A stretch of DNA of 46,030 nucleotides from Prolixibacteraceae bacterium (GTDB taxonomy: Bacteria > Bacteroidota > Bacteroidia > Bacteroidales > Prolixibacteraceae), in contig JAGODU010000015.1 of NCBI GenBank assembly GCA_017998095.1, forward strand, positions 1 through 46,030. The letters run 5' to 3'. The translations under genes and the position numbers were made by a program. Shown piece after piece: positions 24,887 to 35,380 of this stretch. Below the pieces are notes generated by a model that was not told the DNA's origin, did not search any database, and worked only from the letters and a program-made list of their open reading frames with translations. Positions within the stretch are counted from its first letter, which is position 1. The number at the start of each line of letters is the position of its first letter.

Positions 24887-26653
24887 TTAAAATATATATC
24901 GCGCCCCAATTAGAAAATGAATACCCTGAGAGTTGTATCCATGCCAGTTTTCATAATTCTGATTTAACAGATTACTGACATTTATAAAGAAATTTAACTT
25001 GTTTGAAAATTGATATTCACCCCCCAGATTTATATCTATAATCGTCTTTAAATCATGATATTCTGTTGTATATACAGGATTGTCAATCAACAACTCTTCT
25101 TTTTTGTAATTATAAGTACATATTTCAACTTCCCCCTTCCTTGGTCCAATAACTGAAGCATCAAAACTCGCTTTTATTTTTTCTGTTATTTGTAAAGATG
25201 TTGATAATGTTGCATCAAATGAAGGCAAGTGTGTAATTACCTGGATATCATCCGCTGAGTGGTTGTAATAATTTCCTGCAAGTGCTATGTTGATTTTTTC
25301 ACTACTGTACCTGATATTTCCTCCAAACCTGAGCGTGTTCAGATTGCTGTATTTTACTCCAAATACGTTTACTACATCATTCGATCCATTAGCATATTTT
25401 ATCATATTGAGGTAATAAAACGGAATATTTCCATTGATTGAATAATTCACATCTATCAAATAAGCTATCTTCCTGCTTATCTTACCCTTGAAGCCTCCAA
25501 AAAAGCTTATATATTCCTGAGATGGCCTTAACTCCTGATATGGATCAATATATGGATTTATTTCTGTCATCATTTTATAATGATTTGATGAAAGCTTTCC
25601 ATTGGTTCCGGCAAACAAGGTCAGGACGTTTTTAATTGGGTAGTATTCAAAATTGATATTGGGAGATATATGTAACGTTGCACTTGAGTCATCATCAAAA
25701 ATACCGGCAAGATTTAGCCCCGCTTTTAAATAAATGTTACTCCAGTTGAATTCTGCTGCCGGACTTAATCCAGCATATACAAACTGATGATTTGATACTT
25801 CCAGTGAATAGCAGTTTGCAGTACTGTCCTGATAGAAATAATCAACCTTTGAATCAATCAGCAAGTTGAATTTTTTCATTTCAAGGGAATAGCTTCCGTC
25901 AAAATATCCGTGATGAGAACTTTGCCCTGTTATATTCCAAAAGTAATTATAACCTAATAATGTGTTATGTACGAACTTGGATCTGGGAGATAGACTCCTT
26001 AACCTGAAATTTGTATACGCATTGTTTAATACCTGCTTCTTGTTAAGTGTAGTTGATAACTTTTCAGTATCTCTGTATAATAATGAATCAGTTCCCGGAA
26101 AACCGTAGTAATCAAACCTGTTTCTGTCATAGTTGATATTCCACTCCAAAACAGCCCTCCTGAAATAGTTCTTCATGAATATGCTTGCAGTATTTTGACT
26201 ATAAGGAGTCTTTACTCTTAATTCATTATTCAATTTTACTGAAGGCCAGGCTGAATAATGAAAAAGATGAAGCCCGAAATCAGTTGTCTTTGTTGGTGAT
26301 GCATTTACAAATATTTCAGCATAAGGAGTATAGGCATTTCCAATTCCTCCTTTTATAAATCCTGTATTATGATGTGTCTTTGGAGGATTGCCCAATTGAA
26401 CTACCGGCAATTTTGTTATGGTTTTCTTTACCGGTATTAAAGTTGAACTTATTTTATAGTCAAAGACAGGTGAATAATTAGCTGTATCTGTAATATTTGG
26501 CGAAGTATTGATCTTGATTGCATTAGTTATCGAAGGTTGATAGGCTTTTATAACTTCTACTTCCTTGACAAGCGAACTGTCCTTCTGCGAAAAAACAGAA
26601 GTTGTTGTTAATATTAATGCAAGTGTTGGTATTATTTTGTTTATGCTTCTCAT
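24887..26653 (-). CDS. Outer-membrane beta-barrel protein, TonB-receptor-like without plug
   Basis: This 588-residue protein has a signal peptide (ending TTTSVFSQ). The short conserved segment VKEVEVIKAYQPSITNAIKI follows, a hallmark of a Bacteroidota receptor-like family that lacks a true plug domain. Then come many amphipathic beta-strands, a TonB-receptor-like late segment (LNFFINVSNLLNQNYENWHGY) and the typical barrel end (GARYIF). It lies 12 bases downstream of a large TPR protein. The two genes are paired in other Bacteroidota as I recall them, suggesting one envelope complex. The transported or anchored substrate is unknown. Confidence 0.82.
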   Translation of the reverse strand: MRSINKIIPTLALILTTTSVFSQKDSSLVKEVEVIKAYQPSITNAIKINTSPNITDTANYSPVFDYKISSTLIPVKKTITKLPVVQLGNPPKTHHNTGFIKGGIGNAYTPYAEIFVNASPTKTTDFGLHLFHYSAWPSVKLNNELRVKTPYSQNTASIFMKNYFRRAVLEWNINYDRNRFDYYGFPGTDSLLYRDTEKLSTTLNKKQVLNNAYTNFRLRSLSPRSKFVHNTLLGYNYFWNITGQSSHHGYFDGSYSLEMKKFNLLIDSKVDYFYQDSTANCYSLEVSNHQFVYAGLSPAAEFNWSNIYLKAGLNLAGIFDDDSSATLHISPNINFEYYPIKNVLTLFAGTNGKLSSNHYKMMTEINPYIDPYQELRPSQEYISFFGGFKGKISRKIAYLIDVNYSINGNIPFYYLNMIKYANGSNDVVNVFGVKYSNLNTLRFGGNIRYSSEKINIALAGNYYNHSADDIQVITHLPSFDATLSTSLQITEKIKASFDASVIGPRKGEVEICTYNYKKEELLIDNPVYTTEYHDLKTIIDINLGGEYQFSNKLNFFINVSNLLNQNYENWHGYNSQGIHFLIGARYIF

Positions 26654-26665
26654 CTGTGCTCTTCT

Positions 26666-29600
26666 TTATTTGTTTTGAATTGAATCAGCCGGATTGACAT
26701 CCTTAATTATTGCTTCTCCCTCCCTGATCGAAATTATAGTCATCTTTTGTTTTGCAGTTTCTATAATTCCGTCTTCTGTATTTGAATAATTGTCAATGAT
26801 GCTCTTTAATGTATGTCTTGCCTGGAATAAATCATTCTGTGTCAGATATATGTCAGATAAAAGGAGGAATGATTTTCCCAACCAATATTGATGGGGAGAG
26901 TTCTTTCCAATGAAATCCATTATTTCATCTTCACTTTCCTTAAGCTGATTCCTGTCAAACAATATTTGTGCTTTGTAGAATTTCGATTCAGCACCTTCTG
27001 CTGTTTTGGTGTCTTCAGCCAGTAAACTGAAGAATTTAAATGCTTCATCAGTCCTTGATAATTTATAGCTTGAACTGGCAATTATAAAGTTTGCTTCCTT
27101 TATCATGGCTTCTGTTACATTATCTGTAGAAAGCAATAATTTTGCCGTGTTTATTGCTTCTTCATATAATCCTAACTTATACGATGCTCTTGTTATTCCT
27201 GCTCTTGATTTTAATGTATTCCATTTGGAACCTGCTATTTGTTCCAGCCTCTTGAAATAATCAAGAGAAGTGTCATATTTTCTTGCATTGAAAGTTAATT
27301 CCCCTGCCTTCAGCAACGATTGCTCAGTGAATATGTTATCGGGCATTGCTGCGACTTTTTCATACAGACCAAGCGATTTAGTATATTGTCCTTTCGCATA
27401 ATAACTGTCAGCAAGATAGAAATTAGCATTGGTCTTAAAACTTCCATCAGGGAAACGAGACAAATATTCTTCAAGCTGTAGCTCTGAACCGGATTCTCCC
27501 GACATGTATTTTTTTTCAGCTGCCATGTAGAATATTGAGTCCTGGGCAGTTGATGAAACAGGTGTATATCCTCCAATCGACTGTATGTATGCAAAATATC
27601 CATCTACATTGTTGAGTTCTATGTAGTTGTTTTTTATTCCTACTAATGCTGAATTGGCCTCTTCTGTCTTTGGATAATTATCAACTAACTTTTTATATGT
27701 TTCAAGAGATACATTGAATTCATTCTTGTTGTAATATATCAATCCTAACTGTAAAAGTGCCTTGCGTGAAAATATACTCTGGGGCGACTTGATTACTAAT
27801 TGTTTGTAACTTTCAATGGCTTCGTCTGTGTTATTGGTTCTTTCCATTGTATGCCCAAGCTCATACATGGCATTATCAATATATGATGATTTGGGATACT
27901 GACTTATAAGAAGCTTTAAATCACTTATTTTCTTCGCATAATCCTTGCTCAATCCTGCACATATTGCACGCTGAAATATTGCATAGTCGGGGTCATAAGT
28001 GTTTAAATTATAGGAATTTGTATAACATTTGATTGCTTCTTCGTAATCCCTGACGAGATAATAGCAATCACCTAAACGATTATTAGCATCTGCTTTGAAT
28101 TGTTCTGTTGTCTTGCTTTGGCTGAGGTATTTTCTGAACCAGATTGATGCCTGATCATACTTCTTCTGATTGAACCAGCAATACCCCGTATTGTAATATG
28201 CTGTACCGAATTCAGATAAAGAAAATGCACCCGGTGATGTTTGAAATTGTGAATATCCGTCAATTGCCTTTTGATATTGACCTGTCCTGTAGTTTGCTTC
28301 GGCATTCCAATATAAAGCCTGAGCTTTGTACATCCTGTTGAAGGTTGAATTTTCAAGAGATTTCAGGAAATATTTCATTGCTCCTGTATAATTCCCATCA
28401 TTGAATAATTCCAGCCCCCTATAATATGTTACCCTTTGATATGCTTCCTTCACTGATGGCGATTGTACTTTTATTTTTTCTATCGAACTTATAGCATCAT
28501 TGTAGTTTCTTGTCGTCATGTAAACTTTTACAAGATAATCGAAGGCAGCATCGTTCCTTTCTGAATCAGGGTATTTGGTGATGTATTTATCAAATGCCTT
28601 AATGGTTTCACTGAATGGCGAATATGAAAGCTCGTATGATAGCTTCGCATAATTGAATAAAGCATCTTCCTCAATCTTTGGGTTGAAACTAAACTTCGAT
28701 GCCTGCTCAAAAGCTGTTCTTGCTTTATTCTTGTCTTTTACTTTTAAATAACAGTCAGCCAGATGATAAAGTGAATTTTGAGCCAGACTGTCACTTCCTG
28801 CAGATGCTTTTTCCAATGCATCAATCGCCTTCTTATTTTCTCCGATTTGATAATAGCAATACCCCAATCTGTAAAAATCTTCTCTTGTCTTTTTACCATT
28901 CAAACCCTTATATGCATCCAGATATTTTATTGCATTTATATATTTTCCGGTTTCAAAATAGGAATCCCCGACTATTTTCTGTAATTCATTTCTTTGTTCT
29001 TCAGGTGCCGCATTTACTAGCTTTTCTCCTGTCTCAATTACTAAATCATATTTCTCCTGCAGGTAATATATTTGGGTCGTGTAATATGGAATGAAACCGG
29101 CAAATTCCTTGTTGTTCTGTAGCTTAGTGAACTCCTGAAGTGCCGTTTCATATTTGCCGTCAAGGTAGTTTATGTACCCCCAGTAATATGAAGCTGATTG
29201 TGCATATATTGAATTACTTTTCTTTACTTCATAAAAGGCCTGGGCTGCTTTTTTCATATCGCCCGCTTCAAAATTGCTGTATCCTATGTAAAACCTGTAA
29301 TCGTCAAGGTCTGATTTCTCAAGCGCAGACGGCTCTACTTTCTCAAATGTCTTAGATGCTACCTTGTATTTGCGATTTGAAAACTGAATTTTGGCAAGCT
29401 CAAACCATAACTGGTTTTCCCAAGGTGAACCGTAACTCTTTGGCAGATATTCTGTTATTTCGTTTTCAGCAGTTTTGTTGTTCTGTTTTACCAAACACAT
29501 AAGCCTATAATAATCAAGATCAAATATTACCGGATCATTTGCATTATACTGCTCTTTTAAATCCTGAAACATTTTCTCCGCTGCAATGTAATTCGATGTT

Positions 29601-29731
29601 TGATATAAGTCCTTCGCTTTTGAAAGACTTATATTTTCTATGCTTTTTTGTGAAAAAGCCTGCTGAAAAGAAGTTAATAATAATATTAGAGCTATAGATA
29701 TTAGCTTATATGACAATTTGTTAAGTTTCAT
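26666..29731 (-). CDS. Large secreted tetratricopeptide-repeat protein
   Basis: This 1021-residue protein starts at MKLNKLSYKLISIALILLL with a signal peptide ending QQAFSQ. An ATG 15 codons further upstream is less likely. Almost the whole mature chain is TPR or TPR-like helix pairs, with units such as YWGYINYLDGKYETALQEF, YYNTGYCWFNQKKYDQASIWF and FYLADSYYAKGQYTKSLGLY, resembling the BamD/YbgF repeat style. It precedes the plugless barrel gene by 12 bases, so it is likely the periplasmic scaffold of that barrel. Export or outer-membrane assembly is possible, but nothing in the sequence proves it. Confidence 0.85.
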   Translation of the reverse strand: MKLNKLSYKLISIALILLLTSFQQAFSQKSIENISLSKAKDLYQTSNYIAAEKMFQDLKEQYNANDPVIFDLDYYRLMCLVKQNNKTAENEITEYLPKSYGSPWENQLWFELAKIQFSNRKYKVASKTFEKVEPSALEKSDLDDYRFYIGYSNFEAGDMKKAAQAFYEVKKSNSIYAQSASYYWGYINYLDGKYETALQEFTKLQNNKEFAGFIPYYTTQIYYLQEKYDLVIETGEKLVNAAPEEQRNELQKIVGDSYFETGKYINAIKYLDAYKGLNGKKTREDFYRLGYCYYQIGENKKAIDALEKASAGSDSLAQNSLYHLADCYLKVKDKNKARTAFEQASKFSFNPKIEEDALFNYAKLSYELSYSPFSETIKAFDKYITKYPDSERNDAAFDYLVKVYMTTRNYNDAISSIEKIKVQSPSVKEAYQRVTYYRGLELFNDGNYTGAMKYFLKSLENSTFNRMYKAQALYWNAEANYRTGQYQKAIDGYSQFQTSPGAFSLSEFGTAYYNTGYCWFNQKKYDQASIWFRKYLSQSKTTEQFKADANNRLGDCYYLVRDYEEAIKCYTNSYNLNTYDPDYAIFQRAICAGLSKDYAKKISDLKLLISQYPKSSYIDNAMYELGHTMERTNNTDEAIESYKQLVIKSPQSIFSRKALLQLGLIYYNKNEFNVSLETYKKLVDNYPKTEEANSALVGIKNNYIELNNVDGYFAYIQSIGGYTPVSSTAQDSIFYMAAEKKYMSGESGSELQLEEYLSRFPDGSFKTNANFYLADSYYAKGQYTKSLGLYEKVAAMPDNIFTEQSLLKAGELTFNARKYDTSLDYFKRLEQIAGSKWNTLKSRAGITRASYKLGLYEEAINTAKLLLSTDNVTEAMIKEANFIIASSSYKLSRTDEAFKFFSLLAEDTKTAEGAESKFYKAQILFDRNQLKESEDEIMDFIGKNSPHQYWLGKSFLLLSDIYLTQNDLFQARHTLKSIIDNYSNTEDGIIETAKQKMTIISIREGEAIIKDVNPADSIQNK

Positions 29732-29858
29732 AATACTACTAAATAAATTTTCGTAAAAATAAGTATTTAATCCCAAACACTCCGTTCATTTTATATTGAA
29801 TTCTCAACATTAAACTGTTTATTACTTTATTATAGTATCTGATTTGAATAAAAAAATT

Positions 29859-29866
29859 TAGTTTTG
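29859..29866 (+). promoter_or_regulatory. -7 promoter element of ftsE
   Basis: TAGTTTTG matches TAnnTTTG, 18 bases before the ftsE ATG. A TTTG lies upstream at 29843-29846, but only 12 bases away, which is too close for a normal -33. Confidence 0.45.
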
Positions 29867-29884
29867 TGATTAAAATTATTTTAT

Positions 29885-30598
29885 ATGGACAGCCTTTATT
29901 CTATTTCGGTTACAAATGCTGATATTTTCCAGCGCGAACAACTGGTGCTTAATGATGTTAATTTTCAGATTAATAACGGAGAATTTGTTTTCCTGATTGG
30001 GAAGGTAGGTAGCGGTAAATCAAGCCTGATTAAAACTCTTAATGCCGAAATACCCCTTTATAAAGGTTCTGCTGATGTAGCAGGATTTAAACTTGAATCT
30101 ATTAAAAATAAAGACATTCCTTTTTTAAGAAGAAAGATTGGCGTTGTTTTTCAAGATTTTAAACTCCTGACTGACAGAAATATATATAGCAACTTGTTTT
30201 TCGTGCTTAAAGCTACAGGCTGGACTGACAAGAAATCTATGGATGACAGGATTGACCTGATGCTTGAAGAAGTTGGCATGAAGGATGTTAAGAAGAAAAT
30301 GCCTCATCAGCTTTCAGGCGGAGAACAGCAACGTATTGTTGTTGCACGCGCTTTGCTTAATAACCCCGATATTATCCTTGCTGATGAACCCACAGGAAAT
30401 CTTGATTATGATACTTCTGTTGAAATTCTTGAATTATTCAAGAAAATTCATGCTGAAGGTAAAACAATCCTGATGGCTACTCATGATAAACTGATGGTTG
30501 AAAAATATCCTTCAAGAACTTTAATTTGTTCTGAAAAGAAAATTTCTGAGTCAGACACCAAACCTGAATTACTCGACTTCAGATCTCTTCTTGATTGA
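29885..30598 (+). CDS. ftsE: FtsE-like ABC transporter ATP-binding protein
   Basis: This 237-residue ABC ATPase has Walker A GKVGSGKS (residues 39-46), the Q-loop VVFQDFKLL (Q90), signature LSGGEQQRI (143-151), Walker [13 protein letters not shown] and switch His in MATHD. The FtsE-like feature is [17 protein letters not shown]. With FtsX it would regulate cell-wall hydrolysis at the division septum. No ftsX is adjacent, which is common in this phylum, so a lipoprotein-exporter (LolD-type) role is not excluded. It ends four bases from the convergent DUF4249 gene. Confidence 0.85.
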   Translation: MDSLYSISVTNADIFQREQLVLNDVNFQINNGEFVFLIGKVGSGKSSLIKTLNAEIPLYKGSADVAGFKLESIKNKDIPFLRRKIGVVFQDFKLLTDRNIYSNLFFVLKATGWTDKKSMDDRIDLMLEEVGMKDVKKKMPHQLSGGEQQRIVVARALLNNPDIILADEPTGNLDYDTSVEILELFKKIHAEGKTILMATHDKLMVEKYPSRTLICSEKKISESDTKPELLDFRSLLD

Positions 30599-30602
30599 TA
30601 TT

Positions 30603-31730
30603 TTACAACTTTATTTCCTGGTAATTACGAATATATTGGGAATATAATTTCTTTATGTAATTGTGCAGGTTCTTTTCACCCATAAACAATGGCAACTTAG
30701 ACAATAACTCATTTGGAAGATTATGGGTAACGATATAGTAAACATCTGAAGAGCTACCCGCAAATATTCCCGCACCTTTATCAACATTGGAATATATCAA
30801 TACAGGTTCTGTAAATAAGGCAAAACCACTGTTCGATTGTTTGCCTACTGAATTCAAATAAAGATACATAGCCTCTGATATTGAACTAAGCTCAATCCTG
30901 TATATATTAAATGAATAATTAGAAATATTTCCGTCAGAATATTTATATTCAGAGTTCAATATTACTGAAAGACCGTATTGCTTACCGTCAAACAGTTTGT
31001 CATCAAAAATTGAAAACCTGTTGTATGAAGAGCCTCCGAATATGTCTTCTGTATCATCCGTTCCAAACACTGGGTCAGTGGAATTAATATACCCTGAACT
31101 GTAGTTAGGATATATCATAAAACTGTCCTTCGTCATTGGTGTAAATGAGAGTGAAGCTATCTCAGTTTTTACCCTGTAGAAATTCATTTGATCAGATGGA
31201 TCAGTAAAATAGATCTTTGCATTCCTGTCAACAGATGTTGAATATTGATCTGAACGTGTTGTTGAAAATGTATCAATTTTATCGATTTTAATAATTTCAG
31301 GTATTTCTGTTTCAGCATTTACAGTTTCAAATCCTTCTGCTTCAATTTGAATATTATATTTTTTTCCACTTTCTATTTTTACTCCTCCATTTTTATATTT
31401 ACCGCTTTCAAATTTTGTTGATGTTTGAACCCCCATATTGTTCCACTTAACAATAGAATCAATTTCCGTGATGTAAGTGAAGTCAGGAAATGATGTCTCT
31501 CCTTGTTTAAAAGTTATTTTTGCATTTTTTACCGATTCGAAATACTCCTTATCTTCAATTGCTGAAACTGTATATGTAAGGTCGACAGAAGGAACACTAT
31601 CCGGTGACAGAAAGCAATTTACAACAAGCATTGGCTTGATATCTTTTTCTTCAAATTCTACTATCTTAAGACAACTTGTTGCTACGATAGCAAAAAGTAT
31701 AAAGATTAAATATGCTATATTTCTTTTCAT
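30603..31730 (-). CDS. DUF4249-family lipoprotein
   Basis: This 375-residue lipoprotein has lipobox ATSC (C20) and an N-terminal DUF4249 domain typified by KPMLVVNCFLSPDSVPSVDLT and an Ig-like segment (KIESGKKYNIQIEAEGF, ETEIPE). DUF4249 genes regularly follow a TonB-dependent receptor in Bacteroidota, as here: it starts five bases after the upstream receptor. By analogy with SusD, it may be the surface lipoprotein partner of the receptor. The ligand is unknown. Confidence 0.88.
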   Translation of the reverse strand: MKRNIAYLIFILFAIVATSCLKIVEFEEKDIKPMLVVNCFLSPDSVPSVDLTYTVSAIEDKEYFESVKNAKITFKQGETSFPDFTYITEIDSIVKWNNMGVQTSTKFESGKYKNGGVKIESGKKYNIQIEAEGFETVNAETEIPEIIKIDKIDTFSTTRSDQYSTSVDRNAKIYFTDPSDQMNFYRVKTEIASLSFTPMTKDSFMIYPNYSSGYINSTDPVFGTDDTEDIFGGSSYNRFSIFDDKLFDGKQYGLSVILNSEYKYSDGNISNYSFNIYRIELSSISEAMYLYLNSVGKQSNSGFALFTEPVLIYSNVDKGAGIFAGSSSDVYYIVTHNLPNELLSKLPLFMGEKNLHNYIKKLYSQYIRNYQEIKL

Positions 31731-31735
31731 GGATA

Positions 31736-34126
31736 TTAAAATTTATAAGTGTAAGATATTGAAGGTATTATTGGGAATATACTTACCTGGATGAGAGCAG
31801 GTTTTGAGTCTTCTACATAATTGCCGCTTCTTTCAACTTCATCCGAATATCCCCAATACAAATAGAACGGATTTTTCCTGTTGTACGTATTGTAAACGGA
31901 AAGGCTTATTGTTCTTGACCCAAATTTAAATTTCTTATGGAAGTTGACTCCTAAATCAAGCCTGTGGTAAGCAGGCATCCTGTAGTTATTCCTCCCTTCA
32001 AAATATGTAAGGTAGTTGTTGTAATACGACCATTCGCTGTTTAAATCTTCATTTTGTTTAATCTTTTGTTTGCCTAGGGTAACAGCATTCCCGGTTCCGT
32101 AAACCCATGTTATTCCTGCATCTATATTCTTGCTAAATTCATGTGAAATTGTGATGCTTATATCATGCCTTCTGTCGTATCTTGCAAAAAACGGTTTCCC
32201 GAAGTTTATATTTTCAAACTGCCGCTGGGTCCATGATAAAGTATATCCAATCCACCCGGTTGTCTTACCAATCTTCTTTTCAAGAAGGAATTCTCCTCCG
32301 TACGACCAGCCTTTGCCAAGTTCTACCTGATCTTCCCAGCCTTTTGAAGTGATTGAATATGAGGCACCATCCTTGTACTCAATCATGTTTTCCATTGTCT
32401 TGTAGTAGCCTTCAATTGAGAGATCCAGATTCCATGGGAGAGTAAAGAATGAACCCAAAGCAACCTGATGTGAACGTTGGGGTTTTATCCTTTTTGTTGT
32501 AGGAAGCCACAAATCAGTGGGCAAACTAATCGTTGAACTGCTTAAAAGATGAATATTCTGAGACATCATAGTGTATGAAGCCTTCAATGACCATTTATCA
32601 GTTGCCTTAATTCTTATGCTTGCTCTTGGTTCGATTGAAGGGTAGAAGCAATCCTGTACAGAAAATCCTGAAAAATGAGCTCCCAGATTAACTTTTATTG
32701 CATCCCCGATATCAAAATTATCTTCAGCAAAAGCAAAGAACTCGTTTGCATAAATATTTGGATTTCCGATTATTGTGTCATAATTAAAGTTGTTTTGTTC
32801 ATTATCATTTATTTTAAAATGATTAACTCCAGGTCGGAATGTATGATAGGTATAATTGGCTCCGAATTTTATCGAATGTACAGGGTTAGGAAAGTAATCA
32901 AACTCTGCTTTTGCAGATATATCTTCAATTCCTGAAAAGAATTTAAACATATCGCTCGAGCTCTTATTTGTTGACGTATTTTCATTCGAGTAATCAAAAC
33001 CAATATCAAAGTTGTATTTGCTGTAAGTTAAGATGAAGTTACTGAACAATTTATTTGAAATAACGTAATTCCAGCGAAGTGCTCCCGTGCCGTTACCCCA
33101 GCTAATATTTGCATCTTCCTTGGTGATATACTTGATGTTTTCATTATAATATTCATCTTCGTTTTTCATGTAAAACTTATCGTTTCCGAAATATCCGCTT
33201 AAATACAAACGGCTTCTTTCTGAAAAGATATGATTCAATTTTACATTCAGGTCGTAAAAATAATATCCTGCACTTAATTCATTGTTATTTGTCCATTTAA
33301 GATAAGGTTGAATCAGTGCATCAGCATAAGTTCTTCTTCCTGAGATAATAAACGATGTTTTATCTTTAACTATAGGTCCTTCAAATGAAAACCTTGATGA
33401 TATTATTCCAACCGAAGCTTCTCCATGAAATTTCTTCAGGTCACCTTCTTTCATGTTAATATCTATCACTGAAGATAACCTTCCTCCAAAACGGGCAGGA
33501 AACCCTCCTTTATAAAGCTTCACTGTTTTAAGTGCCGAAGGATTAAAAACAGAAAAGAACCCAAAAAGATGATTGACATTATAAATTGGAACGCCATCAA
33601 GCAGGAAAAGGTTTTGGTCTGGTCCACCCCCTCTTACATACATCCCGCTTGTACCTTCTGCTCCTGACTGAACGCCGGGTAAAAGCTGCAAAACCTTGAG
33701 TAAATCAGGCTCTCCAAGTATGAGTGGTACCTTCTGCACTTGCTGAATGGGTAACTCAACAACACTCATTTCAGTGTTTTCAATTTTGTTGCCTCCTTTG
33801 CCGTAAACAGTGACTTCTTCAATGGCATCCTGCAGTTCAAGCCCTATGGATATTGTAGTGTCTTTTTGAAGATTTATGAAGATATCTAACGATTTGAATC
33901 CAACAAATGAATAAGTTAGCTTTATAGCCCCCTTTGGAAGTGTTAAGCTGTAAAAACCGTATGTGTTTGTTGTTGTTCCTTTATATGCTTCAGGATCAAC
34001 CACGTTGGCACTTATTAGCCTTTCGCCCGAAGCCTTGTCATAGACATAACCGCTGATTGTTGCTTTCTGACTGAATATCTGTATTGATAAGAAGGAAAGA
34101 ACAAGCAGTAAAAAGGTTTTTTTCAT
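31736..34126 (-). CDS. TonB-dependent outer-membrane receptor with N-terminal carboxypeptidase-like domain
   Basis: This 796-residue protein has, in order: a signal peptide (residues 1-19), a carboxypeptidase-regulatory-like beta-sandwich (about 20-105, ATISGYVYDKASGERLISA), a TonB plug (about 115-240, with LPGVQSGAEGTSGMYVRGG, FLLDGVPIYNVNHLFGFF and FGGRLSSVIDI), and a beta-barrel ending SISYTYKF. It imports a ligand through the outer membrane using TonB/ExbBD energy. The DUF4249 lipoprotein follows. A -7 element TAAATTTG lies at 34168-34175. No SusD is present, so sugars are not implied. Confidence 0.92.
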   Translation of the reverse strand: MKKTFLLLVLSFLSIQIFSQKATISGYVYDKASGERLISANVVDPEAYKGTTTNTYGFYSLTLPKGAIKLTYSFVGFKSLDIFINLQKDTTISIGLELQDAIEEVTVYGKGGNKIENTEMSVVELPIQQVQKVPLILGEPDLLKVLQLLPGVQSGAEGTSGMYVRGGGPDQNLFLLDGVPIYNVNHLFGFFSVFNPSALKTVKLYKGGFPARFGGRLSSVIDINMKEGDLKKFHGEASVGIISSRFSFEGPIVKDKTSFIISGRRTYADALIQPYLKWTNNNELSAGYYFYDLNVKLNHIFSERSRLYLSGYFGNDKFYMKNEDEYYNENIKYITKEDANISWGNGTGALRWNYVISNKLFSNFILTYSKYNFDIGFDYSNENTSTNKSSSDMFKFFSGIEDISAKAEFDYFPNPVHSIKFGANYTYHTFRPGVNHFKINDNEQNNFNYDTIIGNPNIYANEFFAFAEDNFDIGDAIKVNLGAHFSGFSVQDCFYPSIEPRASIRIKATDKWSLKASYTMMSQNIHLLSSSTISLPTDLWLPTTKRIKPQRSHQVALGSFFTLPWNLDLSIEGYYKTMENMIEYKDGASYSITSKGWEDQVELGKGWSYGGEFLLEKKIGKTTGWIGYTLSWTQRQFENINFGKPFFARYDRRHDISITISHEFSKNIDAGITWVYGTGNAVTLGKQKIKQNEDLNSEWSYYNNYLTYFEGRNNYRMPAYHRLDLGVNFHKKFKFGSRTISLSVYNTYNRKNPFYLYWGYSDEVERSGNYVEDSKPALIQVSIFPIIPSISYTYKF

Positions 34127-34167
34127 ATATTGTTTTTAGGTGATGTTTCTGTAAAAATATATAAAAT

Positions 34168-34175
34168 CAAATTTA
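34168..34175 (-). promoter_or_regulatory. -7 promoter element of the TonB-dependent receptor gene
   Basis: The minus strand reads TAAATTTG (TAnnTTTG), 41 bases before the start codon. A TTTG at 34191-34194 is upstream, but only 15 bases away. Confidence 0.4.
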
Positions 34176-34285
34176 TCAATTAATCCAATACAAATTGATG
34201 AACAATAAATAAAAATAGTTGCTTCACTAATTAAGAAAATTCAACTGTTTCCAATTTGTTAAATTGATATATTACTGGGCTTTTG

Positions 34286-35320
34286 TTATTCTATAATCAT
34301 TCTGGCAAAGGGAACACTTTCATGTGAAGCGAACTCTCCTTTGAGATATTTGTAATAGCCAGTGATGGCTATCATTGCTGCATTATCGGTAGTATATCTG
34401 AATTCGGGAATGAATAGTTTCCATTTTTTACGCCCGGCCATTTCTGTAAGTTCATTTCTTAACCCTGAGTTTGCTGAAACACCTCCAGCAACAGTGATTT
34501 CATTGATGCCTGTTTCCTTGGAAGCCCGCGCCAGCTTGCCCAGCAGGATATCAATTATGGTTTTCTGAAGTGAAGCGCATAAATCAGCCTTGTTTTCTTC
34601 AACATAGTTTACGTTTAATTTCAGTTCATCCCTGAGATGATAAAGAAAGCTGGTCTTCAAACCGCTGAAACTGTAATCAAGTCCCTGTATCTTTGGTTTG
34701 TTGAATTCAATTGCAGTTGGATTTCCTTCTTTAGCTAATCTATCTACATGAGGACCACCGGGATAGGGGAGTCCCATCACTTTTGCACATTTATCGAAAG
34801 CTTCTCCAGCTGCATCGTCTATTGTTTGCCCGATGACCTTCATCTTTAGATGGTCTTCTACAAGGATAATCTGAGAATTACCCCCTGAAACCAATAAACA
34901 TAAATGAGGAAACTTGGGTTTATCGTTGTCATTCTCATCATTTTTAATGAAATGGGCAAGGACATGTCCTTGTAAATGATTTACTTCCATCATCGGGATG
35001 CCCAGAGAAATTGATAATCCTTTTGTAAATGAGGTGCCTACAAGAAGTGAACCCAGAAGTCCGGGACCCCTGGTGTATGCTATTGCTGTTAAATCTTTAA
35101 TGTCTATGTCCGCTTGTTTGATGGCCTGATCAACAACGGGAACTATATTTTGCTGGTGCGCCCTGGAAGCAAGTTCCGGAACTACACCACCGTATGCTTC
35201 ATGCACTTTCTGGCCTGCAATGATATTCGACTTTATGACGCCATTTTCAATAACTGCTGCTGAAGTATCATCGCATGATGACTCAATACCAAGTATTATG
35301 ATTTTTTTATTTTCAGGCAT
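34286..35320 (-). CDS. tsaD: tRNA N6-adenosine threonylcarbamoyltransferase TsaD
   Basis: This 344-residue ASKHA-fold enzyme transfers the threonylcarbamoyl group to A37 of ANN-decoding tRNAs. Signatures are the N-terminal LGIESSCDDTSAAV, the metal-binding histidines H115 and H119 in NHLQGHVLAH, the nucleotide-binding VSGGNSQ, GEAFDK, and the C-terminal GGVSANSGLR and TDNAAMIA. The length is standard. It is divergent from tamB, with 60 bases between them. Confidence 0.97.
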   Translation of the reverse strand: MPENKKIIILGIESSCDDTSAAVIENGVIKSNIIAGQKVHEAYGGVVPELASRAHQQNIVPVVDQAIKQADIDIKDLTAIAYTRGPGLLGSLLVGTSFTKGLSISLGIPMMEVNHLQGHVLAHFIKNDENDNDKPKFPHLCLLVSGGNSQIILVEDHLKMKVIGQTIDDAAGEAFDKCAKVMGLPYPGGPHVDRLAKEGNPTAIEFNKPKIQGLDYSFSGLKTSFLYHLRDELKLNVNYVEENKADLCASLQKTIIDILLGKLARASKETGINEITVAGGVSANSGLRNELTEMAGRKKWKLFIPEFRYTTDNAAMIAITGYYKYLKGEFASHESVPFARMIIE

Positions 35321-35353
35321 AATTAATTACCATAATTTTCAGTTAACAGATCA

Positions 35354-35361
35354 TATTTTTG
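35354..35361 (+). promoter_or_regulatory. -7 promoter element of the tamB cluster
   Basis: TATTTTTG matches TAnnTTTG, 19 bases before the GTG start and 49 before an alternative ATC start. No -33 match is seen. Confidence 0.45.
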
Positions 35362-35380
35362 GTACAAAATATGTTATTTT

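Noticed and set aside
24878..24892. Palindrome ATTTTAATTAAAAT at the end of the plugless barrel gene
   Set aside because: A pure A/T palindrome is expected by chance in sequence this AT-rich; no loop or T-tail structure.
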